From an uncultured Ventosimonas sp. (GTDB taxonomy: Bacteria > Pseudomonadota > Gammaproteobacteria > Pseudomonadales > Pseudomonadaceae), in assembly GCA_945283395.1 (NCBI GenBank), contig CALYQH010000071.1, forward strand, positions 1 through 7,266: a stretch of DNA of 7,266 nucleotides, read 5' to 3'. Positions 1 through 7,266 of the stretch are shown here, piece after piece; the first letter of the stretch is position 1; each line of letters starts with the position of its first letter. The translations under genes were made by a program, and so were the position numbers. The notes under the pieces were generated by a model, which was given only the letters and a program-made list of their open reading frames with translations, had not been told where the DNA came from and searched no databases.

Positions 1-483
1 AATTTGACCATTAATAGTGATACTTTCTGTGATAGCTTGTTTTAATCGTTCCCTTTCTATTTCGTCTTCAATTCTTAAAGATACGCCTATATGCATTGTT
101 TGGGGCATATAAACTAAGTAATGGGAAGGTAGAGAGAGTTGCGTGGTTAATCTAGCGCCTTTAGTCCCTATAGGGTCTTTAGTTACTTGAACAACAAGGC
201 TCTGGCCCTCTTTTATCAGCTTGGTAATATCTTGTTCTTGAGGGTGTTCGCTATTTTGATCAGTTAATTCAGCTACATGTATAAAGGCAGCCCTTTCTAA
301 GCCAATATCTATGAAGGCTGCTTGCATACCAGGTAATACTCTAATAACTTGTCCTTTATAAATATTACCAACAATGCCACGTTTTAATGACCGTTCGAGA
401 TGGATTTCTTCTAAAGTACCATTATCTACAAAAGCTACTCTAGTTTCCATCGGAGTAACATTAATAAGAATTTCAGTACTCAT
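1..483 (-). CDS. rng: Ribonuclease G, N-terminal 161 residues (runs off the left edge)
   Basis: RNase G is a cytoplasmic endoribonuclease of the RNase E/G family. It trims the 5' end of 16S rRNA and takes part in mRNA turnover. The reading frame is open from the ATG at 483-481 to the window edge, so only the first 161 residues of a protein of usually about 490 are present. The N-terminus MSTEILINVTPMETRVAFVD matches the family start closely (E. coli RNase G begins MTAELLVNVTPSETRVA). It is followed by RRGIVGN-like RGIVGNIYKG and VLPGMQAAFIDIG, which open the S1 RNA-binding domain (about residues 35-130). DPIGTKGARLTT and SLPSHYLVYMP follow, leading toward the 5'-sensor region. The catalytic DNase I-like part lies outside the window. 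A Shine-Dalgarno AAGG (494-491) sits 7 nt upstream of the ATG. The gene begins 18 nt after the stop of the maf remnant and is probably the distal gene of the mre operon. Confidence 0.95.
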   Translation of the reverse strand, partial: MSTEILINVTPMETRVAFVDNGTLEEIHLERSLKRGIVGNIYKGQVIRVLPGMQAAFIDIGLERAAFIHVAELTDQNSEHPQEQDITKLIKEGQSLVVQVTKDPIGTKGARLTTQLSLPSHYLVYMPQTMHIGVSLRIEDEIERERLKQAITESITINGQI

Positions 484-501
484 AATTGAACCTTGCTCGA
501 T

Positions 502-747
502 TTAGTAATGGACAAAATATTTACTTGGCTGAGAATAGATAGCATTATGCAAAAAGAAAGACCAAAAGTCTCTTTGCGTTTGTTCAAGGTAACTGGTAAT
601 TAATTCGGTTATAGTATAATCCCTTGTTTGGATTGTTGATAATAGTGTTTTGTTGATAGTGGCCATTATCTCTTGAAAAGAAAATGCTATATGCCTAAAT
701 AGCTTTTGCTGACGCGAATAATTGCAGTTAAAAAGAAGGCGTATCAT
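502..747 (-). pseudogene. maf: Decayed 5' remnant of maf (Maf-family nucleotide pyrophosphatase)
   Basis: This is an 81-codon frame in the mreD-rng interval, where gammaproteobacteria normally carry maf (about 195 residues; a dNTP/UTP pyrophosphatase). Residues 3-48 can be aligned with the Maf N-terminus without gaps. LFNCNYSRQQKLFRHIAFSF corresponds to the family pattern LLASNSPRRQELL..IG..F. QEIMATINKTLLSTIQTRDY corresponds to the pattern with DIDET, a spacer and an RDY/DYV motif. The catalytic SPRR has become YSRQ and DET has become NKT. After about residue 48 the similarity stops, and the GADT and C-terminal AYGIQG and SYxxVVGLP motifs are absent. Roughly three quarters of the gene is deleted or scrambled. 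The start ATG (747-745) still overlaps the mreD stop as TAATG, so it is probably still translated. The alternative is a repurposed small protein. The homology call rests on family patterns from memory plus synteny. Confidence 0.72.
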
Positions 748-1244
748 TAGTTAACCTTCATACGTATTCTTAAAGCCCTTAAGGCAGCAGCTAACCAAGG
801 CCAAATAAGAGTACTAGTAATAATAGGTGTTACATAATCCCAAATACTTAGTTTGCTAGGATAAATTCCTGTTAAAGTATATATCCATAACTGTAATAAT
901 TGAGCAAAAATAAGAATTACTCCAATAATCATCATTTGAGTTAGAATAGGCTGTGGTCTAATTTTATGACTAAAAAGCAAGCTAATATAGGTAATAATAA
1001 CCAATACTAGGGCGTTTTGGCCTAATAGGCTATTAACCATAACATCTAATAAAATGCCAAAAAACCAAGCGGCTAAAAGACTAACTCTATGGGGTAGAGC
1101 GAGCGACCAATAAATAAAAAATAAGGCAACCCATAAAGGTCGGATAGACATTAACGAATGAGGAATAGGAGTAATACTAAGTAATAAAGCAACTAATAAA
1201 CTTGTCCATATTACCCAGTCGCCAGTTAGCTGATGTCCACTCAT
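747..1244 (-). CDS. mreD: Rod shape-determining protein MreD
   Basis: MreD is an integral inner-membrane protein of the elongasome. It works with MreC, RodA and PBP2 to direct lateral cell-wall synthesis along MreB filaments. The 165-residue product has the usual family length (about 160). It is strongly hydrophobic, with probable membrane segments near residues 10-27, 36-50, 55-70, 75-91, 102-125 and 135-156 and a basic C-terminal tail (RALRIRMK). The family signatures RPLWVALFFIYW (35-46) and GILLDVMVNSLLGQNAL (63-79) are present. They correspond to the RP.W..L..IYW and G...D.....LG..A patterns of proteobacterial MreD. The start codon overlaps the mreC stop by 4 nt (ATGA at 1244-1241). Its own stop overlaps the next start by one base. 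Both arrangements suggest translational coupling within one transcript. No Shine-Dalgarno is needed to explain the start, and none is obvious. Confidence 0.93.
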   Translation of the reverse strand: MSGHQLTGDWVIWTSLLVALLLSITPIPHSLMSIRPLWVALFFIYWSLALPHRVSLLAAWFFGILLDVMVNSLLGQNALVLVIITYISLLFSHKIRPQPILTQMMIIGVILIFAQLLQLWIYTLTGIYPSKLSIWDYVTPIITSTLIWPWLAAALRALRIRMKVN

Positions 1245-2137
1245 GGTGCAGCCTCTTGTTTGGTGATTGTAGCTGGTTCATTAACAACTGTTTGATTTTT
1301 TGTTGGAGTTAAATGCTGTTGTACAGAAGTAAAAATTAATAATACATAACGGCTTCGATTCAATGCTGCTGTGGGTTTTGCGTAAACGGTGGCAAAAGGT
1401 GTGGCATTATTATGGCTAACATGACTAATTATAGCAACAGGATAGCCAGCCGGGAAATGGCCGCCTAAACCAGAGCTAACCAACAAGTCGCCTTGTTTGA
1501 TGTCTTCGTTCTCAGGAACAAAGCGCACTTCTAATAAGTCTTCACCAGTGCCTGATGCAATAGCTCGTAGCCCATTACGATTGACTACGATAGGTATACT
1601 ATGGGTGGTATCGGTAATAAGTAGAATCCAAGCACTATGTGGCATTACCTCTACTACTTGGCCCATAATACCTTTAGCATCAAGTACAGGTTGACCTATA
1701 AATACCCCATCATCACTACCTTTATCAATTAAGTAACGGAAGGTATTAGGGTTAGGGTCTATTCCTATTAGTTCACTTACCGCTACCTTTTCATCTACTA
1801 AAGTAGAGGAATTTAATAATTCTCTAAGCCGCACATTTTGTTCTGTCAGAGCGGCTAGTTTTTGTAATTTTTGTTCTAACAATAATGATTCAGCTTTGAG
1901 CCGTTCATTCTCCACCAATAATTCGCTATGACTTGAAAATTGTTCTTGTATAGTATTCCAAACTTTATTAGGTATATTGGTGAAACTATAAAGTTGGCTG
2001 GTTACAATACCTATTTGTTTTCGAACAGGTTTCAAAACGGCAAAACGCGCATCTACTACCATGGCAATTATAGATAAAATAACCAAAGCCATAGCGCGTG
2101 TTATTAAGGAAGGACCTCTTGGGAATAGTGACTTAAT
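1241..2137 (-). CDS. mreC: Cell shape-determining protein MreC, probable ATT start
   Basis: MreC is a bitopic inner-membrane protein whose periplasmic part binds and activates PBP2 in the elongasome. From the proposed ATT start (2137-2135) it has 298 residues. The order is a basic N-terminus (KSLFPRGPSL, residues 2-11), a membrane helix (about 12-28), a periplasmic coiled coil (about 71-109, with VENERLKAESLLLEQKLQKL), then the double beta-barrel domain with DKGSDDGVFIGQPV (138-151), ITDTTHSIP and SSGLGGHFPAGYPVA. The C-terminal tail is polar. The first canonical start is the ATG at 2092, which gives 283 residues. It would remove the conserved RGPSL segment, cut into the membrane anchor, and has no Shine-Dalgarno. 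The in-frame upstream codons instead align from residue 1 with E. coli MreC (MKPIFSRGPSL), and AGGGG lies 7 nt before the ATT. Identity is certain; the start codon is my inference. Much of the body resembles Pseudomonas MreC, including KPVR, ENERLKAES and VRLRELLNSS. Confidence 0.93.
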   Translation of the reverse strand: MKSLFPRGPSLITRAMALVILSIIAMVVDARFAVLKPVRKQIGIVTSQLYSFTNIPNKVWNTIQEQFSSHSELLVENERLKAESLLLEQKLQKLAALTEQNVRLRELLNSSTLVDEKVAVSELIGIDPNPNTFRYLIDKGSDDGVFIGQPVLDAKGIMGQVVEVMPHSAWILLITDTTHSIPIVVNRNGLRAIASGTGEDLLEVRFVPENEDIKQGDLLVSSGLGGHFPAGYPVAIISHVSHNNATPFATVYAKPTAALNRSRYVLLIFTSVQQHLTPTKNQTVVNEPATITKQEAAP

Positions 2138-2143
2138 AGTAAT

Positions 2144-2149
2144 TCCCCT
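2144..2149 (-). promoter_or_regulatory. Ribosome binding site that supports an ATT start for mreC
   Basis: On the minus strand AGGGGA occupies 2149-2144. The AGGGG core ends 7 nt before the ATT at 2137-2135. gatA, on the other strand of this window, uses the same core at the same distance (AAGGGG, 7 nt, ATG). No ATG, GTG or TTG in the mreC frame lies within reach of this site, since the first is the ATG at 2092, more than 50 nt downstream. A second in-frame ATT at 2143-2141 is too close to the site to be the start. Confidence 0.6.
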
Positions 2150-2186
2150 ATCTATAAATAGAGAATATTAATACATTACATCAAGC

Positions 2187-2207
2187 ACATAATGGTTAAC
2201 ATTATGT
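2187..2207 (-). repeat. Perfect 8-bp inverted repeat between mreB and mreC
   Basis: ACATAATG at 2187-2194 and CATTATGT at 2200-2207 are exact reverse complements separated by a 5-nt loop. The hairpin lies in the 84-nt gap between the mreB stop and the mreC start, which is long for this otherwise compact operon. It is AT-rich and is not followed by a T tract on either strand, so it is not a standard intrinsic terminator. An RNA-processing or stability element that lets mreB be expressed above mreC and mreD is possible but not shown. Confidence 0.45.
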
Positions 2208-2221
2208 ACTTGCGAATATTT

Positions 2222-3301
<1,080 letters not shown>

Positions 3302-3329
3302 TTAAAAAGAATAATCTGTACAATAGATC

Positions 3330-3358
3330 ATTAAATTGCAAAATAGAATCTATTCCAA
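3330..3358 (-). promoter_or_regulatory. Candidate sigma-70 promoter for mreB
   Basis: On the minus strand TTGGAA (3358-3353) and TTTAAT (3335-3330) are separated by 17 nt. The second box matches the -10 consensus at 5 of 6 positions and the first matches -35 at 4 of 6. Transcription would start about 45 nt upstream of mreB. The region is so AT-rich that other pairs, such as TTGCAT with TATTTT 18 nt apart just upstream, fit nearly as well. This is a pattern match only. Confidence 0.3.
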
Positions 3359-3401
3359 CTCCTATGCAATAGATTTAGCATAAGTAAGTTATTGTGATAG
3401 A

Positions 3402-3429
3402 TTGTATTAAGTTTTGCATCATTTATATA
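3402..3429 (+). promoter_or_regulatory. Candidate promoter for gatCAB
   Basis: TTGTAT (3402-3407) and TATATA (3424-3429) are 16 nt apart on the plus strand, upstream of the gatC ribosome binding site at 3471. Both boxes are weak matches (about 4 of 6), and the surrounding AT-rich sequence offers alternatives. A promoter must lie somewhere in 3278-3470 because the operon begins here, but the exact position is uncertain. Confidence 0.22.
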
Positions 3430-3470
3430 TGCGCAAATTGTATCCCATTTTGAAAAAATTATATATAGCT

Positions 3471-3474
3471 GGAG
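3471..3474 (+). promoter_or_regulatory. Ribosome binding site deciding the gatC start
   Basis: GGAG at 3471-3474 directly abuts the ATG at 3475, which rules that codon out as a normal start. It sits 6 nt from the second in-frame ATG at 3481, which is ideal spacing. The protein from 3481 begins [12 protein letters not shown], as GatC proteins usually do. Confidence 0.7.
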
Positions 3475-3480
3475 ATGTTA

Positions 3481-3768
3481 ATGGCACTTGAGCAAAAAGA
3501 TGTCGAAAAAATAGCCCAATTAGCGGCGCTTAGGCTAAATGACAATGATTTAACAGAAACTACCGCAACGTTAAATGCCATTTTAAAGTTGGTTGATAAT
3601 ATGCAGGTAGTGGATACAAAGGAAGTTGAACCGTTAGCTCATCCGTTAGAAGCTATTCAAAGATTACGCCCTGATATGGTTACTGAGCAAAATCATCGGG
3701 ATCAATATCAACAAATAGCCCCTGCAGTTAGCGATGGGCTTTATCTAGTACCTAAAGTCATTGATTAA
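3481..3768 (+). CDS. gatC: Asp/Glu-tRNA amidotransferase subunit C
   Basis: GatC is the small subunit of the heterotrimeric GatCAB amidotransferase. It wraps around the GatA-GatB interface and stabilises the complex and the ammonia channel. From the ATG at 3481 the product is 95 residues, the normal family length (about 95-100). An in-frame ATG at 3475 would add two residues but touches the Shine-Dalgarno. Conserved features are [12 protein letters not shown] (8-19), [27 protein letters not shown] (about 31-57, with the VD and EPLAHP signature), [10 protein letters not shown] (59-68) and the C-terminal [10 protein letters not shown] (85-94), all as in proteobacterial GatC. It is the first gene of gatC-gatA-gatB, with 18 nt separating it from gatA, and it is transcribed divergently from mreB. 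Confidence 0.96.
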   Translation: MALEQKDVEKIAQLAALRLNDNDLTETTATLNAILKLVDNMQVVDTKEVEPLAHPLEAIQRLRPDMVTEQNHRDQYQQIAPAVSDGLYLVPKVID

Positions 3769-3786
3769 TAGAAAAGGGGCTGTTAT

Positions 3787-5238
3787 ATGCATCAGTTAAC
3801 CTTAGCAAAGATATCTAAAGCTTTACTAGCAAAGCAATTTAGCTCGTTTGAAATTACTTCTTATTTATTGCAAAGAATTAACAAATTAGATCCACAGTTA
3901 AATAGTTTTATTACTGTCACTGAAGAGTTGGCGCTCGCTCAAGCAAAAGCAGCCGATGAAAGAAGAGCACAAGGTAAATATCATGAATTATTAGGTGTAC
4001 CTATTGCTCATAAAGATTTATTCTGTACTGAAGGAGTATGTACTAGTTGTGGTTCAAAAATGTTAGCTAATTTTATAGCTCCTTATAATGCCACGGTAGT
4101 TCAAAAATTAATTAATACAGGTTGCGTAACCTTAGGAAAAACAAATCTTGATGAGTTTGCCATGGGTTCGTCCAGCGAAACAAGTTATTATGGTCCAGTT
4201 AAAAATCCTTGGGATTTAACTAGGGTTCCTGGTGGTTCGAGTGGTGGATCAGCCGTAGCCGTAGCCGCTAGATTAGTGCCAGCTACGACTGGAACCGATA
4301 CTGGAGGGTCAATCAGGCAGCCATCGGCATTAACTGGAGTGACTGGTATTAAACCTACCTATGGGCGTGTTTCTCGGTGGGGAATGATTGCTTATGCCTC
4401 TAGTTTAGATCAAGGAGGACCTATTGCTAAAACAGCAGAAGATTGTGCCCTATTATTACAGGCAATGGCAGGCTTCGATCCAAAAGATTCGACAAGTATT
4501 AGCCAAGAGGTGCCAGATTACTACTCTCAACTAGACAAGAAAATAGCTGGACTTAAGATAGGTGTTCCAAAGGAGTTTTTTAGTGGCGGTTTGGATGTTC
4601 GCATTGAACAACGACTGCAAACAGCATTGCAAGAATTAGAAAAATTAGGTGCTGAAATTAAAGAAATTAGTTTGCCTAACCTTGAGCAGGCTATTTCTGC
4701 TTATTACGTTATTGCCCCGGCAGAGGCTTCTTCTAATTTATCCAGATTTGACGGGGTTCGCTTTGGCTATCGTTGTGAAAATCCTCGTGATTTACAAGAT
4801 ATGTATAGCCGTACAAGGACTGAAGGTTTTGGGGCAGAAGTAAGACGTCGTATATTGGTAGGTACTTATGCACTATCGGCTGGTTATTATGATGCTTATT
4901 ATCTCAAAGCCTTAAAAATAAGGCGCTTAATAAAAAATGACTTTATGCAGGCTTTTGCAGGAGTTGATGTGATTTTTAGTCCTACTACGCCTAATCCAGC
5001 TTGGCAAATAGGAGAGAAAGTGGGTGATCCAGTTTCTCAGTATTTAGAGGATATTTACACCATTACAGCAAATTTAGTAGGTATTCCTGCTTTATCTATG
5101 CCAGTAGGTTTTGCGGACGGATTACCTGTTGGTGGGCAGTTATTAGCTCCTTATTTCGCTGAAGGATTATTACTTAATATTGCCCATCAATACCAACAAG
5201 TTACAGACTGGCATCGCCAAGTCCCTAATGGCTTCTAA
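3787..5238 (+). CDS. gatA: Asp/Glu-tRNA amidotransferase subunit A (glutaminase)
   Basis: GatA is the amidase-signature subunit that hydrolyses glutamine to supply ammonia to GatB. The 483-residue product is full length. The Ser-cisSer-Lys triad is intact: Lys76 in PIAHKDLF, Ser151 in [14 protein letters not shown] and Ser175 in [10 protein letters not shown]. The 75- and 24-residue spacings equal those of S. aureus GatA (K79, S154, S178). Further family blocks are [13 protein letters not shown] (117-129), [13 protein letters not shown] (187-199), SLDQGGPIA (206-214) and, near the end, a block ending PALSMPVGF with [11 protein letters not shown] just after it. These distinguish it from generic amidases, which lack the [13 protein letters not shown] context. 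AAGGGG (3774-3779) lies 7 nt before the ATG. The gene follows gatC by 18 nt, and its stop overlaps the gatB ribosome binding site. Confidence 0.98.
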   Translation: MHQLTLAKISKALLAKQFSSFEITSYLLQRINKLDPQLNSFITVTEELALAQAKAADERRAQGKYHELLGVPIAHKDLFCTEGVCTSCGSKMLANFIAPYNATVVQKLINTGCVTLGKTNLDEFAMGSSSETSYYGPVKNPWDLTRVPGGSSGGSAVAVAARLVPATTGTDTGGSIRQPSALTGVTGIKPTYGRVSRWGMIAYASSLDQGGPIAKTAEDCALLLQAMAGFDPKDSTSISQEVPDYYSQLDKKIAGLKIGVPKEFFSGGLDVRIEQRLQTALQELEKLGAEIKEISLPNLEQAISAYYVIAPAEASSNLSRFDGVRFGYRCENPRDLQDMYSRTRTEGFGAEVRRRILVGTYALSAGYYDAYYLKALKIRRLIKNDFMQAFAGVDVIFSPTTPNPAWQIGEKVGDPVSQYLEDIYTITANLVGIPALSMPVGFADGLPVGGQLLAPYFAEGLLLNIAHQYQQVTDWHRQVPNGF

Positions 5239-5250
5239 GGAGTATAACTG

Positions 5251-6696
5251 ATGCAATGGGAAATAGTGATAGGGTTAGAGATTCATACCCAACTTTCTAC
5301 GACTTCTAAGATTTTTTCGGGTAGTAGTACAATTTTCGGCGCTGAACCAAATACCCAAGCTAGCTTAATAGATCTAGGTATGCCAGGCGTGTTACCGGTA
5401 CTTAATGGTCAAGCAGTACGCATGGCCATTAAATTTGGTTTAGCAATAAATGCCCATATTGGCAAAACTAGCGTATTTGCTCGTAAAAACTATTTTTATC
5501 CCGATTTACCTAAAGGTTATCAGATCAGTCAATTTGAATTACCTATTGTGGGTAAAGGCCATTTAGATATAGCTTTGGAGGATGGAAGTGTAAAAAGGGT
5601 AGGTATTACTAGAGCACATCTTGAGGAGGATGCAGGTAAGAGTTTACATCATGATTTCCAAGGGATGAGTGGTATTGATCTTAATAGAGCAGGTACTCCT
5701 CTGTTAGAAATTGTTTCTGAGCCTGATATGCGTAGTGCTAAAGAGGCAGTCGCCTATGTAAGAGCCATCCATGCGTTAGTGCGTTATTTGGATATTTGTG
5801 ACGGTAATATGGCAGAAGGTTCACTTCGTTGTGATTGTAATGTATCTGTCCGTCCTAAAGGGGCTATAGAGTTTGGTACTCGCTGTGAAATTAAAAATGT
5901 GAATTCTTTCCGCTTTGTTGAAAAAGCAATTAATTATGAAGCGCAGCGGCAAATAGAAACCTTGGAGGACGGTGGTAAGATTATCCAAGAAACACGTTTA
6001 TATGATCCTGCTAAAGATGAAACACGTTCAATGCGTAGTAAGGAAGAAGCTAATGATTATCGTTATTTTCCAGATCCTGACTTATTACCATTAGTACTTG
6101 AGGATACCTTAATTGATGAGATTCGAAGTCAACTTCCAGAATTACCAAATCAAAAGCGAGAACGTTTTGAGCAACAATTTGGCTTATCTGTGTATGATGC
6201 TAGTGTATTAACTGCTAGTCGTGCGTTAGCTCATTATTTCGAACAAGTACAAAAAGGCTGTGGTGATGCTAAGTTAGCTACTAATTGGGTGATGGGTGAG
6301 TTAGCTAGTTTATTAAATAAAGATAATTTAGAAATTGAACAATCTCCAATCACAGCAGAGCAATTAGCTGGCTTATTATTACGAATTAAAGATAACACTA
6401 TTTCGGTGAAAATTGCTAAAGCTGTGTTTGAGGCAATGGCAATAGGTGAGGGGAATGCTGATCAGATTATTGAGGCTAAAGGTCTTAAGCAAGTTACTGA
6501 TAGCAATGCTATTGAATCTATTCTCGATGAGATGCTTGCTAATCTAGCTAAAGATGTAGAAGAGTATCGAGCAAGTGATGATAACAAACGTAAAAAAATG
6601 TTTGGATTCTTTGTTGGACAAGCTATGAAAGCTTCTAAAGGCAAAGCTAATCCACAACAAGTTAATGCGTTGCTTAAGAAAAAATTAGAAGGTTAA
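5251..6696 (+). CDS. gatB: Asp/Glu-tRNA amidotransferase subunit B
   Basis: GatB binds the misacylated tRNA, phosphorylates the Asp or Glu side chain with ATP and transfers the ammonia delivered from GatA. The 481-residue product is full length. The N-terminal catalytic cradle shows [12 protein letters not shown] (4-15), KIFSGSS (20-26), [12 protein letters not shown] (41-52), [18 protein letters not shown] (77-94), THLEED-like [13 protein letters not shown] (121-133), [17 protein letters not shown] (143-159), [12 protein letters not shown] (191-202), [12 protein letters not shown] (211-222) and [11 protein letters not shown] (270-280). The C-terminal helical and YqeY-like tRNA-binding region ends with [19 protein letters not shown], as is typical. 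AAGGAG (5237-5242) overlaps the gatA stop and is 8 nt from the ATG, consistent with coupled translation. It is the last gene of the operon. Because Pseudomonadales normally have glutaminyl-tRNA synthetase, the main substrate is probably Asp-tRNA(Asn), but that cannot be decided from this window. Confidence 0.98.
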   Translation: MQWEIVIGLEIHTQLSTTSKIFSGSSTIFGAEPNTQASLIDLGMPGVLPVLNGQAVRMAIKFGLAINAHIGKTSVFARKNYFYPDLPKGYQISQFELPIVGKGHLDIALEDGSVKRVGITRAHLEEDAGKSLHHDFQGMSGIDLNRAGTPLLEIVSEPDMRSAKEAVAYVRAIHALVRYLDICDGNMAEGSLRCDCNVSVRPKGAIEFGTRCEIKNVNSFRFVEKAINYEAQRQIETLEDGGKIIQETRLYDPAKDETRSMRSKEEANDYRYFPDPDLLPLVLEDTLIDEIRSQLPELPNQKRERFEQQFGLSVYDASVLTASRALAHYFEQVQKGCGDAKLATNWVMGELASLLNKDNLEIEQSPITAEQLAGLLLRIKDNTISVKIAKAVFEAMAIGEGNADQIIEAKGLKQVTDSNAIESILDEMLANLAKDVEEYRASDDNKRKKMFGFFVGQAMKASKGKANPQQVNALLKKKLEG

Positions 6697-7210
6697 GGAT
6701 AGACTAATACCAATTTCCTAATAGTACTTATGTTAGGAATTCGGCTTTTTAAATCAATTGTAAAACAGTCTTAATTAAGTTAAGACTGTTTTGAACTTTA
6801 TTATTTTATAGCACTGTCTCCATCAAGGTTGCAGTTATTAGCTTTAATTGAAATAAATAAAGAAGTATAAAAGGCAAAAGTTAATCAGTAATAAATAATT
6901 AGTTAGCCTTGTCTGAATAAATTTTTTATGGATATTATTGTCTAATATTAATTAGATAACATAGTTTTTATGTAAATGTTTCACCCACATAAAAGCAGTG
7001 ATTATGTATTTAAGTCAAGTGAAGAGAGAATTTTCTCTCTATGCTAATTATTAATTGATAGTTTTTATTTTAACGCTACTCATCTTCATAAGATTCATCT
7101 TTTATGAGGCAATAGTTTGAAAGAGCTATGTTGGAAGAAAGTTTAGTTTATTTCAACATTGGTAATTTCATTATTAGAAATATTTGGAAAATTTAGAGTG
7201 GAGAAAGTTG
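6697..7210. other. AT-rich intergenic region without a recognisable gene
   Basis: These 514 bp between gatB and the next gene contain no open frame of 60 codons or more, and I recognise no tRNA, rRNA or known RNA motif by eye. Beyond the strong terminator at 6762-6792, inverted repeats occur at 6715-6739 (7-bp stem), 6938-6959 (9-bp stem with one G-T pair), 6966-6994 (8-bp stem, 13-nt loop), 7023-7040 (8-bp arms around two bases) and 7084-7109 (10-bp stem with two G-T pairs). It may be ordinary intergenic DNA, the remains of a lost gene, or the seat of an unrecognised small RNA. Confidence 0.6.
6762..6792 (+). terminator. Rho-independent terminator of gatCAB, probably bidirectional
   Basis: AAAACAGTCTTAA (6762-6774) and TTAAGACTGTTTT (6780-6792) form a perfect 13-bp stem with a 5-nt loop, 65 nt after the gatB stop. 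The arms end in a T run on the plus strand, and the A run of the left arm gives the same on the minus strand. It could therefore also stop transcripts entering from the right. The stem has only four G-C pairs and the T tract is short, so efficiency is uncertain. Confidence 0.75.
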
Positions 7211-7266
7211 ATGCTGATGCGCTTAAATTGGAAGCTGATAATTGTATTTATACTTCCAGTTATTTT
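7211..7266 (+). CDS. Start of an unidentified protein with a signal-peptide-like N-terminus (runs off the right edge)
   Basis: An open frame begins at the ATG at 7211 and is still open at the window end, giving 18 full codons: MLMRLNWKLIIVFILPVI. A positively charged beginning (R4, K8) followed by a run of Ile, Leu, Val and Phe is what a Sec signal peptide or first membrane helix looks like. GGAG at 7200-7203 lies 7 nt before the ATG, which supports this start over the in-frame ATG at 7217. The product is probably exported or membrane-bound, but its family cannot be told from so few residues. It lies on the same strand as gatB but about 500 bp beyond it and past a terminator, so it is probably a separate transcript. 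Confidence 0.6.
   Translation, partial: MLMRLNWKLIIVFILPVI

Noticed and set aside
1497..1694. 65-codon plus-strand frame inside mreC
   Set aside because: It lies antisense to the conserved beta-domain of MreC, has no recognisable family or ribosome binding site, and is a shadow of the real coding frame.
3475..3480. Upstream ATG as the gatC start
   Set aside because: It directly touches the GGAG ribosome binding site. The ATG at 3481 has proper spacing and matches the usual GatC N-terminus.
4649..4843. 64-codon plus-strand frame within gatA in another phase
   Set aside because: It is fully inside gatA and out of frame with it. The Leu-rich translation is a by-product of shifted codons.
6462..6644. 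60-codon minus-strand frame inside gatB
   Set aside because: It is antisense to the conserved C-terminal domain of GatB, without a ribosome binding site or family resemblance.
6715..6750. TTCCTAA/TTAGGAA hairpin followed by TTTTT as the gatB terminator
   Set aside because: The stem is only 7 bp with an 11-nt loop, and the T run starts 6 nt after the stem. The perfect 13-bp hairpin just downstream is a much better terminator.

Overview
The window is a stretch of ordinary chromosomal core genes from an AT-rich gammaproteobacterium. Two divergent operons fire away from a shared intergenic region at about 3278-3480. Gene order and protein sequence both point to Pseudomonadales. As I recall, Pseudomonas and Acinetobacter carry gatB-gatA-gatC facing away from mreB-mreC-mreD-maf-rng, and the MreC here reads very much like Pseudomonas MreC. 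Such low GC is unusual for that group. Together with gene decay inside the operon, it suggests a reduced or host-associated lineage, for example something like the insect-gut genus Entomomonas. That placement is inference from memory, not a database result.

Leftward operon (minus strand, read from about 3277 down to 1): mreB encodes the actin-like filament protein. mreC and mreD encode the membrane partners that link the filament to the cell-wall elongation machinery. Next comes a short 81-codon frame that I read as the decayed 5' end of maf, a nucleotide pyrophosphatase gene that normally sits exactly here. The 5' third of rng (ribonuclease G) follows and runs off the left edge. The mreC/mreD and mreD/maf-remnant junctions overlap (ATGA and TAATG), so translation is probably coupled.

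Rightward operon (plus strand, 3481-6696): gatC, gatA and gatB encode the complete three-subunit amidotransferase that converts misacylated Asp-tRNA(Asn) and/or Glu-tRNA(Gln) to the correct aminoacyl-tRNA. All three genes are full length, tightly spaced and preceded by Shine-Dalgarno sequences. A perfect 13-bp hairpin at 6762-6792 probably ends the operon.

Right flank (6697-7266): about 400 bp of very AT-rich DNA shows no convincing gene but several inverted repeats. At 7211 a new plus-strand gene begins, with a good ribosome binding site and a signal-peptide-like N-terminus, and runs off the right edge.

The most notable observations are the maf remnant, which has lost its catalytic motif but keeps its coupling to mreD, and mreC, whose real start appears to be a rare ATT codon rather than the internal ATG at 2092. 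I found no sign of a new multi-gene system, defence island, CRISPR array or mobile element.
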